A stretch of DNA of 64,000 nucleotides from Abyssibacter sp036156195 (GTDB taxonomy: Bacteria > Pseudomonadota > Gammaproteobacteria > Nevskiales > OUC007): assembly GCA_036156195.1 (NCBI GenBank), contig JAYZUZ010000018.1, forward strand, positions 231,108 through 295,107, in the 5' to 3' direction. This document shows, piece after piece, positions 9,855 to 19,800 of this stretch; position 1 is the stretch's first letter; each line of letters opens with the position of its first letter. Below the pieces are notes generated by a model that saw nothing but the letters and a program-made list of their open reading frames with translations, had not been told where the DNA came from and made no database searches. A program made the translations under genes and the position numbers.

Positions 9855-11813
9855 TCACCCGCCTCGGGGTGACTGGGCCAAGGCTCGGGCCTGGAAGTAT
9901 TGCAGCCGCAAGCGACGGGCATGAAAGACCAGATGTCGCCAGACCGGTTCGGTCGCAAAGCGAATCTTGAGATGCGCCGTTCCCGCACGGACCTGCTGGG
10001 CGTTCAGCCCGGCCACCACCTCGATGCGCAGCTGACGCCCGGCCTGCACGCCGCGATCTTCAACACGGCTCAGTGTGGCGCTGAGATCTTCATGCAACAC
10101 AGCACCGCCGCGCGGCAGCCGGAGCGACAGGCGATAGTCACCCGAGCGAAAGCGCTGGGCATACAACTCGGGGAAATGTCCCACCAGCGCGGCGGACGAT
10201 CCGGTCGGCAGCAAACTGCCCAGAGGATCACCCGAGTGTTGCCAGTCGCCAAGGCGCAGTGAGGGATCAGGCATGAACACGCCCGCAGCCGCGGCGGATA
10301 CGGATAAAGCCTCGCGCTTGCCGGCCACCACCGCTGCAATGTCACGGGCAGCGCGCCGTCGCTCCTTGGCCGCCTGCGCAGCCAGGGGCTCGCCGCCACG
10401 CGAGGCGTCCAGCGCGGCCTCGCTGACCTGCACCTCTTGTCGAGCCAGCGTCACCGCACGATCCAGTTCGGGATTCTGCAGCGTCGCCAACAGGCTGCCC
10501 GCCTCGACCGGTCCAGGTGGTGACAAGCGTGTGAGCACACCCGCCTCCTGCGCCCTGACGGCATAAGTCCCCTGCAGGTCCAGACTCACGGGCAGCGTCA
10601 GCCGATGCGGCAACGGCAAGCACAGCAGACCCAACGACGCGAGGATCAGCCATGGCCAGCGCCGACGCAGCCCTGCCCGCCCGGCGCCCGCGCCCTGCGA
10701 CGGCTTGGACGCTCCCGACAGCCGCGGGATCACGAACATCAGTACCGCCCCCCAGCCCACGGCCAATGCGCCCAGGCCGTAATACCGTGGCAACAGCATC
10801 CAGGTGATAAAGGCCAGGATATAGACCTTGTAAACCAGAGCCGCCACAGCGAATAACAGCTGCGGCCAGCGAGTGGTCGCCAGCACCTGTGCAGCCCTGA
10901 ACTCACCCTGCCCCAGCGCGTGCATCAGCCGGGACAACGCCACACTGCTCTGGGCGTGAAAGTTGCGCCGGTACAGGCCATCGCTGAGGGCAAAGTAGCC
11001 GTCCAGCTTCATCAGCGGATTGAGATTGAACAGCAGCGTGGACAGGGTGTTGAACAGGAAGACATGCCCGAACAGCTGCTTGTGCCAGGGACTGTCGGTC
11101 AGGTGCCAGGCCACAAAGGCACAGAGCCCGATGGTGACGTCAGCCAGCAGTCCACCCAGGCTGATGATGATGCGCTGTGTCCGGGTGGCCGTGACATCGG
11201 CGCGGGAACAGTCCACAAACGGCAGTGGGTAAATGGCCACGAACATCATGCCCGCCCGACCCACCCGCACCCCGAAGCGCGTGGCCGCCAGCACATGACC
11301 CAGTTCATGGAATAGTTTGAGCACCGGCGCCAGCAGCGAGAACGCCAACAACGCATCCACCGAGAACACCTGATCCAAACTGCCGGTCAAGGCGAACTGG
11401 GACTGCGTGGCCATGACGCCGCACAGCAACAACAGGCTTGCCAGCATCAGCGCCCCCGGCCATCCATAGACCAGAGCCGCAATGCGTCGCAGCCGAGGCT
11501 GGTACGGGGCGACCTGCAGCAAGGGCAGGCTGAAGAACAAGGGGTTGAACCGGGGCCGGCGACGCTTGTTTGCGGCCGCCCTTGCGGCGTCGATTTGCGA
11601 CAGCAATGTTCCCACCGCCGTTGTATCCAGCGCCTGCGGCCGCTGCCCGGCTTGCAGGGCATCCCGCGCCAGCAGGAACTGCTCGGCCTGCTGCGGCGGC
11701 ATGTCCATCGCCTGCTCGGCCGCCGGGTCCCACAACAGGTAGCGATGCCGCCGGGCCTCCGGCGACAAGCTCAGCCTGGCCTCGGCTAAAGGGGCAGTCC
11801 GAGGTATTTCCAT
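9855..11813 (-). CDS. M50 (site-2-protease-like) membrane metalloprotease fused to HlyD-like adaptor
   Basis: 652 aa. A soluble N-terminal segment of about 110 residues precedes a multi-helix membrane domain holding a complete M50 active site: HELGH at 169-173 and NPLMKLDGY at 265-273, where D271 would be the third zinc ligand. After further helices and a final membrane span near 395-410 (WPWLILASLGLLCL), the C-terminal 230 residues resemble a periplasmic adaptor: a lipoyl-like half (GTYAVRAQEAGVLTRL), a helical hairpin and beta-barrel strands. It is the last gene of the six-gene operon and overlaps the preceding adaptor gene by 28 bases. M50 enzymes cut substrates within or near membranes; here it might process or help export the giant LEPR-XLL protein. 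That role is inference; the metal site is seen directly. Confidence 0.82.
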   Translation of the reverse strand: MEIPRTAPLAEARLSLSPEARRHRYLLWDPAAEQAMDMPPQQAEQFLLARDALQAGQRPQALDTTAVGTLLSQIDAARAAANKRRRPRFNPLFFSLPLLQVAPYQPRLRRIAALVYGWPGALMLASLLLLCGVMATQSQFALTGSLDQVFSVDALLAFSLLAPVLKLFHELGHVLAATRFGVRVGRAGMMFVAIYPLPFVDCSRADVTATRTQRIIISLGGLLADVTIGLCAFVAWHLTDSPWHKQLFGHVFLFNTLSTLLFNLNPLMKLDGYFALSDGLYRRNFHAQSSVALSRLMHALGQGEFRAAQVLATTRWPQLLFAVAALVYKVYILAFITWMLLPRYYGLGALAVGWGAVLMFVIPRLSGASKPSQGAGAGRAGLRRRWPWLILASLGLLCLPLPHRLTLPVSLDLQGTYAVRAQEAGVLTRLSPPGPVEAGSLLATLQNPELDRAVTLARQEVQVSEAALDASRGGEPLAAQAAKERRRAARDIAAVVAGKREALSVSAAAAGVFMPDPSLRLGDWQHSGDPLGSLLPTGSSAALVGHFPELYAQRFRSGDYRLSLRLPRGGAVLHEDLSATLSRVEDRGVQAGRQLRIEVVAGLNAQQVRAGTAHLKIRFATEPVWRHLVFHARRLRLQYFQARALAQSPRGG

Positions 11814-13492
11814 GCGGCCAATTGCAGGTATTCGATCGCCGGTCGGGTCCAGACGTAGATGCGCGGTCGTCGTGGACCATCCAGCCGCGCAAAGCCGGTC
11901 AAGCCCTTGAATAGCAGGTCCTCGACCGCTGCTGACTGCGCCGGACGTTCGACCGCTGCCAGCACCTGTGTGGTCGACTGACCGTCCGGCTGGCTACGCG
12001 CCACCGGGTGGGTCAGAACGCGAATCGGAAACGACTGCCCGATTACGCCCCGGACCACGAGATCACCCGGCATGCCGGGCTCGACCTGCGCCGCGTCTGC
12101 TGCACCAAGGTCAATGAGGACGTGCATGTCGGAACCGAATTGCAGTTCGGCCACGAAGTCACCCGCCGCTTTCAGGGCACCGAGTTGGTCGGGCGTCAAC
12201 ACATCGGCAATGCGCCCGTCGGCAGGCGCTCGAATCTCGAGCTCCTGGAGTCGGCGTTGCCCCTGCTCGACCTGCAGGGCAGACACCGCCTCACGCTGCT
12301 GCAGGATTCGGTACTCCCCGTAGTCACCGCGAGACAGCGCTTCCTTGGCATTGAGTGACTGCAGCATGGCGTCCAGCGAGGCCTGCAAATCGGCCTCGAT
12401 GAGTTCAGGTGCCGTCATGCGCGCCAGCACGTCGCCGGCCCGCACCTGATCGCCGACGCCCACTTGGATCTCTGCCAGTTTGCCGGCCTGTGTGGCAACA
12501 ATCACCTGCGAGTCCGCCGGCACCAACGTCGCAGGCGCACCCACTTCCATCGGAATCGGCCAAAGCAATGCAAGGCCCAGGAGTGCGACAACGGCAGTCA
12601 GGCCACGACGTGACCGCAGGCGACCGGCCAACGAGGCGCGCGGTGCCGCCCTGAGACTCAGCAAATCGACCAGTTCCAGGCCCGTGGCCTCGTCCACGTC
12701 AGCGGCCACGTACAGAGCCACCCCCGCTCCGGCGGGGAGGAACAAAGAAAAACCCGACAGGCCGTGCTCCTCCAGCAGCAACCGCTTGTCGAGTTCCGAC
12801 GGCGCCTCGCCCCAGGGCTGGCTGGATCGCAGGCATCGCTGGCCTTGAGCCACCAACTGCGTGATGAACACGCGCAGGCTGTCCTGGAGCTTGCTGGCAT
12901 CGTCTACTGTGAGTTCGCACCACAGCAACCGGTCGCCCCGGACCTGCAGCAGGCCGACGCCGGGCCAGCCGGTCTCACGCGCAAGCGCCAGCCGCATCTC
13001 GCCCAGCCAGGCGCGGGGCCGCCCAGGCGTCTGCCGCATGACCGCGCGCAGACGATCCATCACCGCCCGCCCGCCGACTTGTGCGTCTGCCGGCGGTTCC
13101 ACGGGCGGCGCCTGTGCCGCTGGCACCGCCCCGGCAGCAAGCCGGCGGCTGGCCTCGGTATAGCGTCGGATCAACTCGATCTTGCCCGCAGCGGTGCCGG
13201 CGGGTCGCAGCACCCAGACATGTTGCAAAGTGCCCGGTGCAGGCACCCGAAGCAGCCACAACTCCCCGGATTCGATCAGCTCTGGGCGCGCCTTGCTCTC
13301 ACGCCCCGCCAGGCCATTCAACGCTGCGACAACCGCCGCAGTCTGCAGGCCAAGAATCGGCTGGTAGGCGCCCTCGGCGGTGCTGCGATACAACGCCACG
13401 AACGCATCATCGATTCGCTCCGGCACCGCTGCGTCGGTTTCCGGCACTTTATCGACCGGCAGCGTTGGCGCGGGTTCAGGTCTGGATGGCAC
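11786..13492 (-). CDS. HlyD-family membrane adaptor with large cytosolic N-terminal domain
   Basis: About 568 aa from the GTG at 13492, which overlaps the upstream stop by 17 bases; an ATG at 13555 would overlap by 80. Roughly the first 300 residues are predicted cytosolic, with a GAF-like look in the second half (GVGLLQVRGDRLLWCEL ... FSLFLPAGAGVALYVAAD). A single membrane span follows (TAVVALLGLALLWPIP), then a biotinyl-lipoyl-like segment (VIVATQAGKLAEIQVG.GDQV.AGDVLARM), an alpha hairpin and a barrel (LEIRAPADGRIADVL). HlyD-family adaptors bridge an inner-membrane unit and TolC. The cytosolic sensor-like domain is unusual and could receive cargo or signal. It lies between DUF3467 and the M50-adaptor gene in one operon. 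The domain order is clear; the GAF assignment is tentative. Confidence 0.78.
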   Translation of the reverse strand: MPSRPEPAPTLPVDKVPETDAAVPERIDDAFVALYRSTAEGAYQPILGLQTAAVVAALNGLAGRESKARPELIESGELWLLRVPAPGTLQHVWVLRPAGTAAGKIELIRRYTEASRRLAAGAVPAAQAPPVEPPADAQVGGRAVMDRLRAVMRQTPGRPRAWLGEMRLALARETGWPGVGLLQVRGDRLLWCELTVDDASKLQDSLRVFITQLVAQGQRCLRSSQPWGEAPSELDKRLLLEEHGLSGFSLFLPAGAGVALYVAADVDEATGLELVDLLSLRAAPRASLAGRLRSRRGLTAVVALLGLALLWPIPMEVGAPATLVPADSQVIVATQAGKLAEIQVGVGDQVRAGDVLARMTAPELIEADLQASLDAMLQSLNAKEALSRGDYGEYRILQQREAVSALQVEQGQRRLQELEIRAPADGRIADVLTPDQLGALKAAGDFVAELQFGSDMHVLIDLGAADAAQVEPGMPGDLVVRGVIGQSFPIRVLTHPVARSQPDGQSTTQVLAAVERPAQSAAVEDLLFKGLTGFARLDGPRRPRIYVWTRPAIEYLQLAAWKYLGLPL

Positions 13493-13781
13493 CAAAGCGG
13501 TCTTCGTAGACTTGAATCGAGCGCGCGAGCACGGCGGCCAGCCGTTTGGCCGCATGCGGGTTGAGCACCATCCGGTGCGTCAAGGTCACGTCCAGTTCGC
13601 CGTCCTGAGGCATGCCTTTCCAATTCTGATGCAGCCCGAACAGCAGAAAGAACTCCTCGCGGGTGGCCGTCGCCGTCGCGATGTTGGCGTAGGTGCTGAC
13701 AATGCTGCTGTCATCCCACTTGATCTTGACGCCATCTACGCTGGCGCCCCCTTCGGGATTGGCTTGTGCTTCTTCGGTCAC
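13476..13781 (-). CDS. DUF3467 domain protein
   Basis: 101 aa, starting at a GTG preceded by AAGGAG seven to eight bases upstream. The sequence matches the DUF3467 pattern: YANIATATATREEFFLLFG near residues 31-49 and RMVLNPHAAKRLAAVL near 69-84, ending in a segment with YEDRFG. Members are small cytosolic proteins of unknown function. Here it is translationally coupled to the cytosolic-domain adaptor and follows the giant LEPR-XLL gene by 41 bases, so a chaperone or assembly role for this exporter is a reasonable guess. Confidence 0.8.
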   Translation of the reverse strand: MTEEAQANPEGGASVDGVKIKWDDSSIVSTYANIATATATREEFFLLFGLHQNWKGMPQDGELDVTLTHRMVLNPHAAKRLAAVLARSIQVYEDRFGAIQT

Positions 13782-13822
13782 GCATCGACTCCTTGACTTG
13801 CGTTTGATTGGCTTGGCAGGGA

Positions 13823-16800
13823 CTAAGCCGCCTGCGGCACAGCGGACTCGGCCGGCGACGCCGCGGCGCCCTGCGATGCGCCGGTTGCGTCGAGCAACTG
13901 CCGCAGCATCGCGTCCAGCAGATAGCGGTCCAGTGCCGATAAATCACTGGCTAGCGCGGCCTTGATCTGCTCGATCAGCGCTTCGCCCGCCAGCCCGGTC
14001 ATCAGCGCGCCCGACATGTCCACCGATGCCAGCTCAGCCAGCAGCAGTGCCAGCGATTGGCCCGATGCCTGGGCCGTGACCTGGTCCAGCAGGGCCGCGG
14101 TTCGGTCGCGCAGCAGTTCGGTGAGCGAATCGGCAAAGCCATCGTCACCGGAGCGGTCGCGTGCATCCGGATCGAAACCGAAGCGGCGTTCACGTTCTTC
14201 CAGCGCCCCGCCGGTCACATCGTTGACCTGGCTGATGGTGAGCACATCCTGCGCCCCCAGACCGGGGAAGTTCACGGTCACGACCTCCAGGAACCGGTCG
14301 GCGTCGAACACACCCAGCGAATCATCCGCTGCAAAGTCCGCAACCATGTAGATCGCGGCGGAATCTCCGGCCAGGTAATCCTGCTCGGTATTGCCGAAGA
14401 ACTGATCCGGCCCGAGCCCACCAATGATGATGTCGTTGCCGGCGCCGCCAATCAGGGTGTCGTCGCCGCCCTGATCGAATGGCAAGCGACTTTCAAAGAA
14501 CAGATGTTCTTGCTGGGGCTCACCCGCACGGTTGGTTGGGTAGTCCCGACTGATGATGAAACTGTCACCTGCGAGCAGGTCCTGACCGGCCTGGCCGTCC
14601 AGCCGGTCCGCGCCGAATCCACCCAGCAGCAGGTCGCGGCCGTTTCCGCCAAGAATCACATCATCAAACCCCAGGTCGGATCTGACATCGGCCAGGCCCT
14701 GAACCCGCTCGACCAGGCTGGCGCTTGCATCAACGCCGGTCGGTGGTACGAACTCGAGGCTGGACAAGTCACCGATGAGAATGTCATCGGATTCGGAGCC
14801 GGTGATCTGGTCGGCGCCGCCCTGACCCATCAGCACCGAATCGCCAATCCCGGTCGACGACAGGCGATCCGCTGCCCCATCGTCGGCCGCCAGATTCTCA
14901 AAGAACACGGCGTCGGTGCGGTTCACAAAGCCCACCCGGGCGTCATCACCAATACCGAGGTCCTCACCGGCCCCGACCTCGATCTGATCCGAGCCAGCCC
15001 CGCCCAGCACGACGTCGTTCGCAGCGCCGGCGTCGATGACATCGTCACCCGACAGCCCGGAGCTCAGCGTTGCCACCGTCGCCGCGCCTGCATGCGTGGC
15101 CGCATCCAGCCGGGCCAGGTCGCCGGTGATGATGTCGTCACCCCCGGCACTGCTCACGGCATCGCCCCGCTCACCGGCGATGATGATGTCGTGGCCATTG
15201 CCGGTCTGAATCGAGTCCGCGCCCCCTGCCGTCGTGGCGAGTGACTCCAGCTGTTGCCACTGCCCTCCAGCGAAATGCAACGAAGCGCTGTCTCCCAGGA
15301 CGATGTTGTTGCCGCCCGCTGCCCTGATGTCATCAGCGGCCTCGCCGCCCAGCAGGATGTCATGACCGCTGCCGGCCTCGATGCGATCGGCATTGCCCTG
15401 AGCACTGGCAATGGAGTCCACGCGGGTGACGGCATCCAGAATCCGGATGCCATCGACGTCGGCATGATCGCCAATCAACAGATTTGAGCCGTGAAGATCG
15501 GTGAGCGTATCGGACTGCCCATCGGCACTCCCGCCGCCGACCAGAATGTCTCGCCCCATCCCACCGACGAGGTTGTCAGCACCCTGGAGGTCGGAGTCCA
15601 CCGCTGCCGCCCGCATGCGCTCGATGGCACCGCTGGAGGTGACATCCACCTGGGCGAAGTCGCCGATCAGCAGGCTGGCGGAGGCACCGCCGGTGACCTG
15701 GTCTGCCCCCGCACCACCCAGCGCGAGGTTGTTCCCGCGGCCCGTGATCAGGGTGTCGGCGCCGTCATCCACCTCGGCCAGTTGCACCGTCAAGGCCGTG
15801 CCAAAGCCGCCGATGAGCTGCTCGGCGGCAATGTGCTCGCCCGAGCGATCGATGATGTCGAACACCCCGCCGGTGAGGATGTCATCACCGGTACCACCAT
15901 GGACCCGGTCATCGCCCATGCCCCCCATCAACAGGTTGTCTCCCCGCTGACCATAGAGGTGGTCAACCCCGCTGCCGCCCAGAATGACGTCATCGCCATC
16001 GGCGCGGGCCATGGTGTTCAGCGCACGATCCGCGGTTTCACCGCTGTCACCCAGCGCCTCAGCATAGCCGTAGACGGTATTTGTGCCATCGCCCAGCACG
16101 ATGAGATCCGCACCCGCGCCACCCTCGATGAGCACCTGATCAGCCGCCGCGCGAATCACATCGTCCCCTGCACCGGCAAAGATTTGCAGCGATTGAGCCT
16201 GCGCCGTCGACGTAATCCGGTCGGCGCCGCCGCCGGCGAAGACCGTGTGCGATCCGCTACCAAGGGTGATCTCATCGGCTGCGGCCCCAGCCGTGTTCTG
16301 GGACTGCACGGTGAAGCCCGCCATGAAGGCGGCCATCGCATCCGTGTTGTCGGCACCCTGGCGTAGAGCCGCACCCGAGCGGGTCCCGGTATCGGCCATC
16401 ACGTCGTTGATCAACTGCTCGGCTGCCGACTGCGAGAAACCGCCGCTGGCAAAGTTGGCGAGAAATGCGTCACGCAGCTGGTAGTCGTCCGCCCCGAAGA
16501 TGACGGTATTGCCGCCGCTGGCATTGATGATGTCCGCGCCGTCGCCACCAAAAATCCAGTAGGTGCCAGTCGCACCCTCGGGGATGCTGATGCGGTCGCT
16601 CCCGTCGCCCGCGAACACCACATGGAATCCATCGCTGGGCAGGACGAGCGTGTCCGTGCCCTCACCGGTCGCGACCAGCGTCGACAAGCCGGAAGCCCCG
16701 GACAGGTCGATCAGGTTATTGCCCTGGCCCGCTGGAATGAACAGCGACTGGGTGTTGTCTGGCAAGGCGAAACGACGGGTTTCACCATTGTTGTCGTAGC

Positions 16801-19800
16801 TGACCTGCGAGCCGTTGACCACGATCGACTCATCCCCGTCGCTGCTGATCTCGGACAAGGCGGAAGCCGTACTGGTCCCGACATTGAGATTGACCTGCCC
16901 GCTGGAGCCATCTCCGGCGAACGTGGCAAAGCGCTCAGGCAGATCGACGCCACCAAAGGCCTCGTCAATCGTCGGCACGGAGAAGATGGGCCCTGACGCT
17001 GTCAGCAGGCCAAGCGTGGCCTCGTAGACCGCATCAATGTCGATGAGCAAGTCACCGATGAAAGCCGCCTCCAGGAAATCGAGCAGGTCGGGCGAGGATT
17101 CGAGCACGTACTCCGCCAGCGCCAGTATTTCGGGAATCCGCAGACGGCCATCGTTGTTGGGGTCGTTCAGGCCGGCAGAAAGTGCCAGCTCGCCCTCGAT
17201 GCCACCAAAAATGCCGGCCAGTGGCGTCCCGAATGCCGGGATCACGTAATCACCGGAAAACGCCAGATCAAGCAGACTGCCATCCCCACTGTTAATGAAC
17301 AGGCCATCCAGCAGGCGCACGGGATTGAAGCTTTCGAGAAAGCCGCTGACGCCCTGCAGGTCGTAACCGACGTTAAACCCGAAGAAGCCCAGCAGCGAGA
17401 ACACACTGGGACTGTCGGCCACCACCTCGATCAAGTCGCCCGCCAGACTGCCCAGCCCCAGCGGCAGCAGATCCGAGATCAGCTCGGCAACCTGCGGCCC
17501 CGGATCCCAGTCAATCGCGGCATCGATCAACGAGAATTGCACATCGACCAGCGCAACCTCTTCGAAATTGCCCAGCAGCAGCGCCAAGGCGTTGCTGGGG
17601 TCTGCCAATAGCGGAATCGTCAGTAGAACACCGCCGTTGGCTTCACCGAACTCGCCAAAAGTGTTCTCGGAGCGGCTCGTCAGAATGCCGTCCGACAGGC
17701 CCAGACTCGAGGTCGTGACGGACCCCTCGGCCAGTGCCTCACCACTGGGCAGCAAATCAAAGTCGCCAAACACGAAGTTGCCGCCGTCGGCCGCAAACTC
17801 GATCGCCAGTTGTCCGATGTCGGCGGCAATCCCGGCCACGGTGAGCGGTGTGCGGATGATTGGGAAGGCCGCACCGAGCGCGTCGATTGCAAAACTGATC
17901 GGCGGTACGTTGATCAGTTCCAGCAGGCCGGCCAAGGGTTCGAGATAGTCGATGATGGGGTCGATGACCGGCGCGACGAGGGTCTCGTACAGGTCGTCCA
18001 GGTTGATGCGCACATCACTGAATTCCAGGGCATCGATGACGAACAAGTCCTCGGCGCCTGTGTCAAAGGTCGCCTGAAAGATCAGCTCGGTCACAATCTC
18101 CGGCAGAATCGACACGCCCCCGAGTTGCACGGAGTCTCCGGTCAGCGGGTTCAGTATCTGCGCACCCAGCTGCAGATTGACATCGACCTCGGCCGAGAAA
18201 TCGATATCCACCAGCTCGCTGACAATGATTTCGTGGACGCGGACCGTGTTCTCGAAGCCGACTACCGATTCATTCACCGTACCGGCGGCCCGGATGATCT
18301 CGATACCGCCGAAGTCGCGCTCCTCGACGGTACCTGCGGAGCCGAACAGGTCGACCTCCATCGCAGCCACCAGTTGAACCACACCTTCTTCGCCGTTCTC
18401 GAAGTCTGGCGGTAGCACCAGCTCTCCCTCAGCAAGCTGGTCCTGGCTTGGCACGGCAACCGCGCTCAATCCCAGGACTTCGGCCAGCGTGAACGAGCCC
18501 TGGAAGGTATTGGCGTCCACCGAGAAGGTGACGGATAGCTCTTCCTGATCCGTATCGTTCAGCAGGAAGAAGCCCTGGCTGTCGATGCCGAAACCGATGT
18601 AGGCATCAAAGCTTGCCGCCAGGTTGATCGCCGACCCCTCTTCCAGCTCGATCTCGAATCCGGGAATGCCGAAATCGAACCCGATATCCAGGGCTTCGTT
18701 AAACAGCTCGCCCGAGAAGCTGAACGCACCGTAGATGAACGAGTCGGCCGTGCCGCCGCTGGTGTCCAGAAAGGCCTGGATGTATTCGACATCCTGCGTC
18801 CCCAGCAAGCTGTTGAACTGGTCGTTCATAAAGCCGGTGAGCAGGTCGACCGTCGTCGGCAGGTTGCCGTCGGCATCCGGCATGGTGGCCAAGGCGATTG
18901 CCGGGTCCAGAATCGCCGCACGGATGTCGTCAAAAATCGTGACGGCTGATGCCAGGTTGCCACCCACGATCGGCAAGCTGAGGTCGCCAAGAAAACCGCT
19001 GATCGCGGCCTCCACCGAACCCAGCAATGAATCGACGCCGTCGAGAATCGTACGGGGATTGTTGAGCACCTCCAGCAGGTTGAAATCGCTGAAGAACTCG
19101 CTGAGATCCGGCAGGTTGAACGACAGGCTGTCTTCGCCCAGCCCCTGACCCTGGGCCAGGTCGACCAGCACACCTCCGAAAATGTCCGACAAGTCGGCCG
19201 AGGCCAATCCCGCGAGGCTTTGTGCGCCATCGGTCGCGATCAATTCGGCCGCAACAAACAAGCCATGCTCGGCCGCATCGAACAGCCCGAGGCTGTCGGC
19301 CAGCGGGATGGCGGCATCAATGCCGACACTGGCCTCCATCTGCAGCAAGTCGGTCAATTCGGAGATGACGGCACCCTCTCCGGTGAGCAAGGCATCCAGG
19401 TCAAGCTGTCCTGAGAATGCGTCGCCATCCATATCGCCAAAACTCACCGCGATGCGCGCCGGGGCGCCCGAGCCGTCACCCGCCCCAATTAGCGCGTGGC
19501 CATCGACCACAGCGGCTTCCAGCGGGCCCAGACCCAGCAGGATGTTCAGATCGGGCACCCCCGCAGAGAACTCCACCGACAGGCTGGTCTGCTCGGTGTC
19601 GATGAATGCCCGGATCGGCGATTCGGCCTCCTCCGCCGCGCTGTCCTCGCCGCTGACCGCCTCCATCGAGGATCCGTTTGTCCGACCACCGGCAGCGGCC
19701 GCGCCTCCTGCTGCAACTGCGCTACTCACAAGTAGCGCCTCCTCGGTGGCCGGTGCCGGCTCCGGCGCCAGCAGTCCGCTCAGATCCAGACCGAACGACA

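Noticed and set aside
14057..16366. Plus-strand frames (395 and 291 codons) opposite the RTX-like region
   Set aside because: They are shadows of the Gly/Asp-rich coding repeats on the other strand.
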